Below are positions 50,817 to 57,808 of a stretch of 64,000 nucleotides of DNA, in pieces. Both the position numbers and the translations under genes were made by a program. Each line of letters starts with the position of its first letter. Position 1 is the first letter of the stretch. The stretch is from NCBI GenBank assembly GCA_965222425.1, contig CBDCTW010000011.1, positions 1 to 64,000 of the forward strand, in the 5' to 3' direction. The DNA is from CBDCNP01 sp965222425. GTDB lineage: Bacteria > Acidobacteriota > Vicinamibacteria > Marinacidobacterales > DATDRI01. The notes beneath the pieces were generated by a model. That model had not been told where the DNA came from. It worked only from the letters and a program-made list of their open reading frames with translations, and did not search any database.

Positions 50817-51584
50817 TCAAGCTAAGCCTGAACGGTTATCCGAGGCGTTGATGAGACCGGCTAGATAGCCCGCCCCGAACCCATTATCGATGTTGACGAT
50901 CGCCACCCCGGACGAGCAACTGTTGAGCATTGCCAGGAGTGCGGCGAGTCCGCCGAAGCTGGCTCCGTAGCCAATACTCGTCGGAACCGCTACCACCGGC
51001 ACCGCTACCAAACCGGCGACCACGCTCGGGAGCGCCCCCTCCATCCCCGCTGCGACCACCACCACGGATGCCTTCGTCAGCAGCTCTTGGTGAGACGCCA
51101 GCCGGTGTATGCCGGCCACGCCCACGTCGAAGACTCGCTCCACCGTCGAGCCCATCAACTCCGTGGTGAGGGCGGCCTCTTGGGCAATCGGTATGTCCGA
51201 GGTGCCCGCAGAGATGATCAACACCAGCCCTGGGACGCGAGTTGAGGAGTGACGTTCGACCACAATCGCCCTGGCTTCGGCATGCCAGCGGGCATCCGGC
51301 AGCTTCTTCTGAACCTCTGTGTAGGCCGCCTCCGTCGTTCTCGTGACCAAGACATTCTGGTCCTTCTCGGCCATCCGAGTGGCAATGGCAACGATCTGCT
51401 CGGTGGTCTTTCCCAATCCGAAGACGACCTCCGGAAAACCGCGCCGCAGCCCACGATGGTGGTCAATCTTGGCGAAGCCCAGATCCTCGAAAGGAAGGTG
51501 GCGGAGCTTCTCGGATGCTTCCTCTACGGAAATCGATTGTTGCGAGACCCCTTCCAGGATCTCTCGAATTCGATCCAAGTTCAT
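50817..51584 (-). CDS. larB: LarB-type nicotinate mononucleotide carboxylase
   Basis: LarB carboxylates and hydrolyses nicotinate adenine dinucleotide at the start of nickel-pincer cofactor synthesis. The 255-aa protein has the PurE-like fold: IDHHRGLRRGFPEVVFGLGKTTEQIVAIATRMAEKDQNVLVTR, then VLIISAGTSDIPIAQEAALTTELMGSTVERVFDVGVAGIHRLASHQELLTKASVVVVAAGMEGALPSVVAGLVAVPVVAVPTSIGYGASFGGLAALLAMLNSCSSGVAIVNIDNGFGAGYLAGLIN. No larC, larE or larA lies in the window, so either these are elsewhere or LarB serves another use. It is 1 bp downstream of the membrane glycosyltransferase gene. Confidence 0.92.
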   Translation of the reverse strand: MNLDRIREILEGVSQQSISVEEASEKLRHLPFEDLGFAKIDHHRGLRRGFPEVVFGLGKTTEQIVAIATRMAEKDQNVLVTRTTEAAYTEVQKKLPDARWHAEARAIVVERHSSTRVPGLVLIISAGTSDIPIAQEAALTTELMGSTVERVFDVGVAGIHRLASHQELLTKASVVVVAAGMEGALPSVVAGLVAVPVVAVPTSIGYGASFGGLAALLAMLNSCSSGVAIVNIDNGFGAGYLAGLINASDNRSGLA

Positions 51585-51585
51585 T

Positions 51586-52881
51586 TCAGGAACCGCCGAC
51601 TATATCACGTTTTCGCGAGAAGGCGGACCAAGCAGCTAGCAAGAAGAAAGGAGCGTATTCGAGGACCTTGAACAACGTAAGTTCCCTCCACGGCTCACCC
51701 GGAGGTGCGAGGAACGGGGCATGGTAGGACAGCGCGACGGTGGCGGTGAGCATGAGCCAGGCTGGGCTCGGGAAGAAACACAGATAGGGGACCAGCCACA
51801 TGATGTACCAGGGGTGTACGGTGGGCGACATCAGCAGGATGGTGCCGATCGTAAGGTAACTCGCCCGAAGAGGTGGAACCCGTCGATATAGAAGCCAGCC
51901 GATGAGCGCGGCAACCACGACCGCTGCGATAAGTTTCGAAACGTCGAGGGAGCCAGTTATCGCATACAAAAAATGGAAGAGGCTGTCGTTGGCGCGCCAT
52001 CTCAAGCCGTATGCGAATAGGCCGTCGAAGGACTCCCGTGTCACTCCTCGATAGGGAAAGAGCAGCATCAGACTCGTTAGGGGAATGGCGAGCCATGCAA
52101 GGGGTCGTGTCCAACGTGCGAAAAATGGAAGCAACGCAAATGTCATTAGCTTCGCATAACCCGCCAAGGTGACGAGACAAATTGACAGCGTATCTTTCTT
52201 GAGTAAGATCGCGGCGTGCGCGGCCATTAGGAAGGCCATCATCAGGACGTCGTTGTGGCCGCTTCCCGCAATTTCGACGATGGTCAAAGGGCTCCAGGCG
52301 TAAATGAGAGATCGCAGAGGACTGAGATTGGCAGCGGTGAGGAGGATCACCAGTATGCCGATGAGCGCAACGTCTATCACTACGAAGGTCGCCTTCATCC
52401 CAAAGACGCTCTCCGAAAGCAAGGTGGAGGCCATTAGGACCACCTGCATCATCGGCGGGTAGATGGTGGGGAGGTACTTGTTGTTGATGCTCTGGTAGAT
52501 GGGATCTCGCAGGTGCTCAAGTTGGGGAGCCGCGGGAGCGTACGCATAGGGATTCAATCCCTCCTTTTGGACCCGGCCATCCCAAACATAGCGATAGATG
52601 TCGTCCGAAAGCACGGGTGGGGTGAAAAGAAAGATCGCTCGCAGCGCCATGGCCACGATGAGCGTCCATGCGAGAAGTCCGCGACGATTGTGGGCCCGGT
52701 GGGTATGGTTTAGCACGTAGTAGACCGCCAAAATGTAAACGGCCGACATGGCCATGTAGCCGACGAGGAAGGATAGGAAGCCGCCTTGGAGATCTATCCG
52801 ATTGGCAACGCGGAGCGCTAGGATCACCAAGAGGAAACCCGCAGGGGCCAGAACGAACCAATCCCTCGCCTGGCTCTTCAT
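51586..52881 (-). CDS. GT-C type membrane glycosyltransferase (polyprenol-sugar dependent)
   Basis: The 431-aa protein has ten or more membrane helices. The first extracytoplasmic loop is acidic: FTPPVLSDDIYRYVWDGRVQKEGLNPYAYAPAAPQLEHLRDPIYQSINNKYLPTIYPPMMQVV. The DDIYRYVWDGR motif is what mannosyl- and other GT-C transferases use to hold the lipid-linked sugar and metal. WSPLTIVEIAGSGHNDVLMMAFLMAAH and SPTVHPWYIMWLVPYLCFFPSPAWL are also typical of the GT87-like group. It probably modifies a glycan or lipid outside the inner membrane. It is divergent from the processive GT2 gene, with 48 bp between starts. Confidence 0.8.
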   Translation of the reverse strand: MKSQARDWFVLAPAGFLLVILALRVANRIDLQGGFLSFLVGYMAMSAVYILAVYYVLNHTHRAHNRRGLLAWTLIVAMALRAIFLFTPPVLSDDIYRYVWDGRVQKEGLNPYAYAPAAPQLEHLRDPIYQSINNKYLPTIYPPMMQVVLMASTLLSESVFGMKATFVVIDVALIGILVILLTAANLSPLRSLIYAWSPLTIVEIAGSGHNDVLMMAFLMAAHAAILLKKDTLSICLVTLAGYAKLMTFALLPFFARWTRPLAWLAIPLTSLMLLFPYRGVTRESFDGLFAYGLRWRANDSLFHFLYAITGSLDVSKLIAAVVVAALIGWLLYRRVPPLRASYLTIGTILLMSPTVHPWYIMWLVPYLCFFPSPAWLMLTATVALSYHAPFLAPPGEPWRELTLFKVLEYAPFFLLAAWSAFSRKRDIVGGS

Positions 52882-52929
52882 TCGGTTTGCGCTATGCTAC
52901 CTGCGTGTAAGCGGGATGGATAAATTGCC

Positions 52930-54438
52930 ATGAGCCTGATCGACGCTGCCGTTCTCATCGTGTACTTCGCCGTACTCATTGTGTTGGCCATCTTCGGATG
53001 CCACCGGTACATGATGGTTTATCTATATTACAAGCACCGGGACCAGAAGCCTCCCTCGCTCGACGAACTAGACCAGCCGCCGGTGGTAACGATACAGCTC
53101 CCGATATTCAATGAGATGTATGTAGTCGAGCGACTCATCGACGCCGCGGCGAACCTGGACTACCCAAGAGAGCTACTTGAGATTCAGGTCCTTGATGATT
53201 CCACCGATGAGACCATCGACGTGGCGAGACGGAAAGTTGAGGACTATCGGTCTCGAGGTTTGGACATTCACTATATCCACCGTGAGGACCGACATGGCTT
53301 CAAGGCAGGGGCCCTACAAGCAGGACTCTCCCGCGCACGGGGAGAGTTTGTTGCCATTTTTGACGCCGACTTTGTCCCGCCCCGCGACTTTCTCCGCGCC
53401 GCGCTCGCTCACTTCCAGGCGGACGACGTGGCGGTGGTGCAGGCGAGGTGGGGTCATATCAATCCTGAGTATTCGCTGCTAACGCGTGTGCAGTCGATCT
53501 TTCTCGATGCTCATTTCGTACTCGAGCACGGAGCACGGAGCCGCGCGGGCCGTTTCTTCAATTTCAACGGGACGGGCGGGGTTTGGCGAAGATCGGCCAT
53601 CGAAGACGCCGGTGGCTGGCAGCATGACACGTTGACCGAAGACTTGGATCTCTCCTACCGAGCTCAACTCAAAGGTTGGCGATTCATCTTTCTTCCCGAC
53701 GTCGTCTGTCCGGCGGAGCTCCCGGTGGAGATGAACGGGTTCAAGAGTCAGCAGCACCGTTGGTCCAAGGGATCCGTACAAACAGCCAAGAAATTGCTGC
53801 CGCGTTTGCTGGCAAGCCGGTTACCGCTCGGCGTGAAGATCGAGGCGATCTTTCACTTGACATCCAACTTAGCTTATCCGCTGATGGTGGTCTTGTCTTT
53901 GTTGATATTTCCGTCCATGCTGGTCCGCTACAACATGGGGTGGCAGGAGATGCTCCTGGTCGACATCCCCTTGTTTCTTGCCGCGACTTGCTCGGTCACG
54001 ACGTTTTACGTGGTGTCTCAAAAAGAAATCTATCCAGACTGGAAGGAGAGGCTGCGTTACATCCCCTTCTTGTTGTCGGTGGGGATCGGTATGAGCGTCG
54101 GCAACGGTCGCGCGGTGGTGGAAGGTCTCGCGGGTCGCGAGACTCCCTTCGTTCGGACGCCGAAATACAGAATCGAATCGAGCCGGGACGACTGGAAACT
54201 CAAGAAGTATCGCGGTGCGCGCAGCTACCTTCCCGCTGTCGAGATCGCTCTCGGTCTCTACTTCACCGCTGCTGTCGCCTATGCGATCTCCCTACAGATC
54301 TTTGGCACTTTACCCTTCCTGGTTTTATTTCAAGTCGGATTTCTCGCTACCGGCTTCATGTCGTGGCTCCAACCCTTTAGAGGCAGTGGGTTTCAAGTCG
54401 GTCCTAGCCTGTTGACTCCCACCGCTAGGCACAGATAG
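52930..54438 (+). CDS. Processive GT2 glycosyltransferase (cellulose-synthase-like, beta-mannan/glucan type)
   Basis: The 502-aa protein has an N-terminal membrane helix, a cytoplasmic GT-A domain and four or five C-terminal helices. All catalytic motifs of the cellulose synthase superfamily are seen: VTIQLPIFNEMYVVERLIDAAANLDYPRELLEIQVLDDSTDET (first Asp), RHGFKAGALQAGLSRARGEFVAIFDADFVPP (DAD), LTEDLDLSYRAQLKGW (TED), and QQHRWSKG (QxxRW). It should synthesise and export a beta-linked polysaccharide or a long lipid-linked glycan. No BcsB or c-di-GMP PilZ domain is present. With the divergent GT-C gene it suggests a small surface-glycan locus. Confidence 0.87.
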   Translation: MSLIDAAVLIVYFAVLIVLAIFGCHRYMMVYLYYKHRDQKPPSLDELDQPPVVTIQLPIFNEMYVVERLIDAAANLDYPRELLEIQVLDDSTDETIDVARRKVEDYRSRGLDIHYIHREDRHGFKAGALQAGLSRARGEFVAIFDADFVPPRDFLRAALAHFQADDVAVVQARWGHINPEYSLLTRVQSIFLDAHFVLEHGARSRAGRFFNFNGTGGVWRRSAIEDAGGWQHDTLTEDLDLSYRAQLKGWRFIFLPDVVCPAELPVEMNGFKSQQHRWSKGSVQTAKKLLPRLLASRLPLGVKIEAIFHLTSNLAYPLMVVLSLLIFPSMLVRYNMGWQEMLLVDIPLFLAATCSVTTFYVVSQKEIYPDWKERLRYIPFLLSVGIGMSVGNGRAVVEGLAGRETPFVRTPKYRIESSRDDWKLKKYRGARSYLPAVEIALGLYFTAAVAYAISLQIFGTLPFLVLFQVGFLATGFMSWLQPFRGSGFQVGPSLLTPTARHR

Positions 54439-54459
54439 ACTGGCTTTTCCTGGAAGTTG

Positions 54460-55068
54460 ATGAGAAAAGACAACGCCATTTTCTTCTTATCCGGTCTCGC
54501 TTTCGGAGTGCTTTTGGGCTATTTCGTGTTCCAGAGTGTCGTTCAAGACCCGGGCAAAGTTTCGATGGCGGCCCAGGTAGGAAGCGCAGGCAGCTTCGGA
54601 AGCGCGCGGGGAGTTTCGCAGCCTGCGCCTCGGCGCGTGTTGGATCGCCAGGAAGTGGCCCGGCTCGAGAGTGTGCTTCAGCGGAACCCCGAGGACAATA
54701 GCGCACGGATTCGACTCGGCAATCTCTACTTAGAGGCGGGCCACGACGGCGAGGCGATTCAGTGGTTTCGCCAGGCGCTCGAGCGAGAGCCCGATAATGC
54801 TCATGCTCGAATCCATTTGGCGCAATCGCTGGCCAACGTCGGGCGCGTCGAGGAGGCCATCTCGGAGTATGAGGCGGAACTCGCTCGTGCACCGGGAAAC
54901 CCTCAAGCACTCCTGGGATTGGGCAGAGTGAGGCTTTACGCACAGCAAGACATCCGTGGGGGGCTCGAAGCCTGGGAGGAGCTGTCGCGGGTAGCTCCGA
55001 ACTCACGCGAAGCCAGCAGCATTAGTGATGAGCTGGAAGCACTGAAATCCGCTCATTCGACCAACTAG
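54460..55068 (+). CDS. Membrane-anchored TPR protein
   Basis: The 202-aa product has one N-terminal membrane helix (NAIFFLSGLAFGVLLGYFVFQSVV), a linker and three TPR motifs (about 65-175): RLESVLQRNPEDNSARIRLGNLYLEAGHDGEAIQWFRQALEREPDNAHARIHLAQSLANVGRVEEAISEYEAELARAPGNPQALLGLGRVRLYAQQDIRGGLEAWEELSRVAPNS. The layout is like the C-terminal part of CcmH/NrfG-type proteins, but no cytochrome biogenesis gene is near. It probably holds other proteins together in the periplasm. ATG 54460 is preceded by TTG 54457. It lies 21 bp after the GT2 gene. Confidence 0.75.
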   Translation: MRKDNAIFFLSGLAFGVLLGYFVFQSVVQDPGKVSMAAQVGSAGSFGSARGVSQPAPRRVLDRQEVARLESVLQRNPEDNSARIRLGNLYLEAGHDGEAIQWFRQALEREPDNAHARIHLAQSLANVGRVEEAISEYEAELARAPGNPQALLGLGRVRLYAQQDIRGGLEAWEELSRVAPNSREASSISDELEALKSAHSTN

Positions 55069-55075
55069 TACGGCC

Positions 55076-55363
55076 ATGGGGCGTCTACTGCAGTTCATCG
55101 CTTTCATGTTCGTGGTCCGTTACGTCTTTCGAGCCCTGTCTCGTTGGTTGGGTGGGGTCGAGAGGCAGCAAGTGGGAGGACATTCTCAGCAGGCTCCGGG
55201 TGGCGGTTCGATGAAGCCGATCTACCGGGGCCAAATGGTTCGCGACCCAGTGTGCGGTGTTTTCGTGCCCAGAGAGCGGGCCATCGAGGAGCGCCAGGAC
55301 GGCGAAGTCCGGCACTTTTGTTCCGAGAAATGCCGGCAGGCGTTTCAGGTGAGTGCGACGTGA
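55076..55363 (+). CDS. Small membrane protein with YHS/TRASH-like metal-binding domain
   Basis: The 95-aa protein has an N-terminal hydrophobic stretch (RLLQFIAFMFVVRYVFRALSRWL) and a Cys motif DPVCGVFVPRERAIEERQDGEVRHFCSEKCRQAFQV. This is the YHS pattern (DPVCGM...yFCSxxCxxxF), which binds a metal such as copper or zinc. Its stop overlaps the GTG of the aldolase (GTGA), so it is translated with the microcompartment enzyme. I cannot say whether it serves the compartment or only shares the transcript; a metal role for the zinc aldolase is conceivable. Confidence 0.75.
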   Translation: MGRLLQFIAFMFVVRYVFRALSRWLGGVERQQVGGHSQQAPGGGSMKPIYRGQMVRDPVCGVFVPRERAIEERQDGEVRHFCSEKCRQAFQVSAT

Positions 55364-56169
55364 AGCGACGCGAAGAGCTCAAAGAAGATATCTGTGAGGT
55401 GGGTCGTCGACTGTATCAACATGGCTACATTGCGGCGATGGAGGGGAACGTCAGCATTCGGCTTTCGGAAGAGGAAGTCCTGTCGACGCCCGCGGGAGTC
55501 TGTAAGGGTTACCTCACACCGGACATGATCGTCTCCTGTGATTTTGCGGGCAAGCGGATCGATGGAACGCTGCGTGTCTCCACCGAGATCGAGATGCACC
55601 TAACGGTTTACCGAGCCCGACCGGACGTCCGGGCAGTGGTCCACGCTCACCCTCCGAAGTCGACTGCGTTCGCGGTTGCGGGAGTGCCCCTCGATCGCGC
55701 CGTGCTCGCCGAAGTCATCGTCACATTGGGCTGCATTCCTTTGGCGGACTACGGCACGCCTTCCACGAAGGAGCTGGCCGATTCCGTGGACCGCCTGATA
55801 AGAACCAGTGACGGCCTCTTGTTGTCCAACCATGGCGTCTTGACGGTGGGTAAAGAGGTTCTCGATGCCTACTATAAGTTAGAGGTAGTGGAGCATTTTG
55901 CCGAGATCAGCTTTATGTCGAGATTGTTAGGAGGGGAGAGGTTGCTTCCTCGGTCCGAGGTGTCGCGTCTGCTAAGCCTTCGCAAGGGAGTTTACAAGCT
56001 CGAAGGGCCGCCGGGCGGAGAAGCGTGCCCTATTCCTGCCGAGGAGGCCGGCTCGCTAGGTGCTGCCGCTGGTGCGGATGGAAGCGAGATGATCCAACTG
56101 TCGAGGGACGAGCTGGTGACGTTGATCTCCGACGCGATTCGAGCCGTCGGGGGTGCACGCACGGCGTAG
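55360..56169 (+). CDS. Class II aldolase (FucA-like) with C-terminal encapsulation-type helix
   Basis: This is a zinc aldolase of the L-fuculose/L-rhamnulose phosphate family, splitting a sugar phosphate to dihydroxyacetone phosphate and an aldehyde. From GTG 55360 the protein has 269 aa. Expected residues are present: NVSIRL, STEIEMH with Glu76, VVHAHPP with His95 and His97 (zinc), and LLSNHGVLTVGK with His158 (zinc). The catalytic domain ends near 215. A Gly/Ala-rich linker and the amphipathic helix MIQLSRDELVTLISDAIRAV (244-263) follow, just like BMC targeting peptides. Shell genes follow 96 bp later, so it is very probably the cargo enzyme. Confidence 0.88.
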   Translation: MKRREELKEDICEVGRRLYQHGYIAAMEGNVSIRLSEEEVLSTPAGVCKGYLTPDMIVSCDFAGKRIDGTLRVSTEIEMHLTVYRARPDVRAVVHAHPPKSTAFAVAGVPLDRAVLAEVIVTLGCIPLADYGTPSTKELADSVDRLIRTSDGLLLSNHGVLTVGKEVLDAYYKLEVVEHFAEISFMSRLLGGERLLPRSEVSRLLSLRKGVYKLEGPPGGEACPIPAEEAGSLGAAAGADGSEMIQLSRDELVTLISDAIRAVGGARTA

Positions 56170-56265
56170 CCGGGTAAACGATTACGGAACGCATGGGAAC
56201 TGTGTTACAAGGATAAAGACAAAACTAAATTAGGGAAATTACTGTGGGAGGATTAGGGAGGAATC
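56170..56265 (+). promoter_or_regulatory. AT-rich leader of the microcompartment shell genes
   Basis: The 96 bp between aldolase and BMC-H are much richer in A and T than their surroundings (especially 56,200-56,245). They end with GGGAGG five bases before ATG 56266, an excellent ribosome binding site for the most abundant shell protein. TAAATT at 56227-56232 may be a -10 of a separate shell promoter, but I see no good -35 at the right distance. Confidence 0.35.
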
Positions 56266-56562
56266 ATGGCCGAACCGTTAGGTGAAGCGCTGGGGATGAT
56301 TGAGACCCGAGGACTAGTGGCGATGATCGAGGCGTCCGACGCCATGGTCAAGGCGGCCAAGGTCACCCTCGTTGGCTACGAGAAGATTGGAGCCGGATAT
56401 GTCACCGCACTCGTGCGGGGCGACGTGGCGGCCTGCAAAGCCGCAACCGACGCCGGAGCGGCGGCTGCCCGCCGGGTGGGCGAGCTCATATCGGTGCACG
56501 TGATTCCGAGGCCTCATACTAGCCTGGAGGACCGCCTGCCGATCGGAAAGACCACCTCTTAG
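56266..56562 (+). CDS. Bacterial microcompartment hexameric shell protein (BMC-H)
   Basis: BMC-H proteins tile the facets of microcompartments as hexamers. The 98-aa product is one BMC domain: ALGMIETRGLVAMIEASDAMVKAAKVTLVGYEKIGAGYVTALVRGDVAACKAATDAGAAAARRVGELISVHVIPRPH. The pore loop is KIGAG (40-44), close to the KIGSG of PduA-like hexamers, which let small polar metabolites through. The C-terminal tail TSLEDRLPIGKTTS is short. It is the only BMC-H in the locus and no BMC-T is seen, so the facets would be built from one protein unless others lie elsewhere. Confidence 0.95.
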   Translation: MAEPLGEALGMIETRGLVAMIEASDAMVKAAKVTLVGYEKIGAGYVTALVRGDVAACKAATDAGAAAARRVGELISVHVIPRPHTSLEDRLPIGKTTS

Positions 56563-56588
56563 CCTGCAAGGGATAGCGAGCTCAATCC

Positions 56589-56891
56589 ATGACCCTGGGT
56601 AAAGTGGTCGGCACGGTCGTCGCCACCCGGAAGGACGAGCAGCTCGAGGGGTTCAAACTCCTGGTCGTACGGACCGTGGGGCCCGACGGCGTGGAGAAGA
56701 ATTCCTATGTTGTCGCCGTCGACACCGTGGACGCCGGTGTAGGCGAGCTCGTCCTCGTGGTCTCGGGCAGTTCGGCGAGGATGTCGACGGGTTGTACGGA
56801 CCGGCCGGTAGACGCCGCGGTGGTCGGGATCATCGACTCCATCGATCTGGCCTCGGCCGCCCTGGCGGGGGCTCGCGCGCAGTCGACCTGA
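56589..56891 (+). CDS. Microcompartment vertex protein BMC-P, copy 1
   Basis: EutN/CcmL-type pentamers cap the corners of the icosahedral shell. The 100-aa protein has the OB-like fold: LGKVVGTVVATRKDEQLEGFKLLVVRTVGPDGVEKNSYVVAVDTVDAGVGELVLVVSGSSARMSTGCTDRPVDAAVVGIIDSIDL. Signatures are GKVVGTVVAT, the K(L)LVV strand, VDxVDAGVGE and the C-terminal DAAVVGIID. It has the longest C-terminal extension of the three copies (ASAALAGARAQST). It lies 26 bp after BMC-H without a strong ribosome binding site. Confidence 0.93.
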   Translation: MTLGKVVGTVVATRKDEQLEGFKLLVVRTVGPDGVEKNSYVVAVDTVDAGVGELVLVVSGSSARMSTGCTDRPVDAAVVGIIDSIDLASAALAGARAQST

Positions 56892-56910
56892 ACAGGATAA
56901 TACGAAGGCG

Positions 56911-57174
56911 ATGTTCGTGGCCAAGGTCATCGGTAACGTCGTGGCCACCGTGAAAGACGCTGGCCTCGTCTCTCACAAGCTCCTCGTCGTTCAACCGCTC
57001 AGCGGGAAAGGTGTTCCCGAAGGCGAGTCATTGATTGCACTCGATGGGGTCGGTGTCGGTGTCGGAGAAGAAGTATTCTGCGTGCGGGGCAAAGAAGCCT
57101 CCTTCCTTTTTCTACCTGCCAAGGTGCCCGCCGATGTGGGGATCGTGGGCAAGGTGGACCGTCAGGATTCGTGA
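56911..57174 (+). CDS. Microcompartment vertex protein BMC-P, copy 2 (divergent)
   Basis: The 87-aa protein keeps the fold (FVAKVIGNVVATVKDAGLVSHKLLVVQPLSGKGVPEGESLIALDGVGVGVGEEVFCVRGKEASFLFLPAKVPADVGIVGKVDRQ). It is the most divergent of the three. It has GVGVGVGE for VDAGVGE, a Cys in VFCVRGKEA, and FLFLPAKVPADVGIVGKVD in place of the usual DAAIVGIVD end. GAAGG lies four bases before ATG 56911. The next gene starts on the base after its stop. Confidence 0.92.
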   Translation: MFVAKVIGNVVATVKDAGLVSHKLLVVQPLSGKGVPEGESLIALDGVGVGVGEEVFCVRGKEASFLFLPAKVPADVGIVGKVDRQDS

Positions 57175-57444
57175 GTGATTATCGGTGAAGTGGTGGGCAC
57201 GGTGGTTTCCACCGTGAAGCACTATAAGATGGAAGGCAGGAAGCTGCTCCTCGTTCAACCTCTCGATCTCGAGGGGAAGGCACAAGGAAGAGGATTGTTG
57301 ACCATCGACTCGGTGGACGCAGGAGTCGGTGACCGCGTGCTCGTCGTACTGGAGGGCCGTGCCGCGGGCGTGGCATTGGGACGCGCGTCAGGGCCGGTGG
57401 ACGCCGCGATCGTCGGCGTGGTCGATAGTGTGGATCTAGGATGA
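57175..57444 (+). CDS. Microcompartment vertex protein BMC-P, copy 3
   Basis: The 89-aa protein from GTG 57175 reads IIGEVVGTVVSTVKHYKMEGRKLLLVQPLDLEGKAQGRGLLTIDSVDAGVGDRVLVVLEGRAAGVALGRASGPVDAAIVGVVDSVDLG. It is a canonical EutN/CcmL pentamer, closest to copy 1. Its start directly follows the stop of copy 2, and its own end overlaps the following small gene by 4 bp (ATGA), so these genes are tightly coupled. Three pentamer paralogues with one hexamer recall the Haliangium and planctomycetal type loci. Confidence 0.93.
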   Translation: MIIGEVVGTVVSTVKHYKMEGRKLLLVQPLDLEGKAQGRGLLTIDSVDAGVGDRVLVVLEGRAAGVALGRASGPVDAAIVGVVDSVDLG

Positions 57445-57770
57445 CCTCCGTCGACCCCAACATGGTCCGCGCGCTCGTACGGCAAGCGCTCGAGCAAAAG
57501 TTGGGCCTCGGCCCGACGCCTCGGGTGTTGAACCACCCTCACCCGGCGTCTGGCGCCATTGATAACGGCACCACGTGTTTTGACGCCCGCAGTCCCTCAG
57601 AGGGAGAGGGAGTAAGCTTCTCTGTCCATCCCTCGCAACTCGCAGTCGCCGAAGGCCCCGCCCTCTCAGATTGCTACGAGGATATGGACCTTCCGCTTCA
57701 GAAACCCTGCCTCATCGAGCCGCATCGACCTTGCTACAACAGCGGCTACTGTAAGAAGCTGGGTCACTGA
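57441..57770 (+). CDS. Unknown Cys-rich protein of the microcompartment locus
   Basis: I do not recognise this 109-aa protein. Its N-terminus DPNMVRALVRQALEQKLG (5-22) is a short amphipathic helix of the kind that targets cargo to microcompartments. A disordered Pro/Ser/Gly-rich middle follows. The C-terminal end carries Cys78, Cys90, Cys98 and Cys104 with His95 and His109 (CLIEPHRPCYNSGYCKKLGH), plus Cys46 further up, which could bind zinc or an iron-sulfur cluster. ATG 57441 overlaps the end of BMC-P copy 3, so it is made together with the shell. It may be a scaffold, a cargo adaptor or a small redox or metal protein. Confidence 0.7.
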   Translation: MTSVDPNMVRALVRQALEQKLGLGPTPRVLNHPHPASGAIDNGTTCFDARSPSEGEGVSFSVHPSQLAVAEGPALSDCYEDMDLPLQKPCLIEPHRPCYNSGYCKKLGH

Positions 57771-57808
57771 ACACTGACCCAGGCTTTCTACGGGGAGGTT
57801 ATTCGGCC

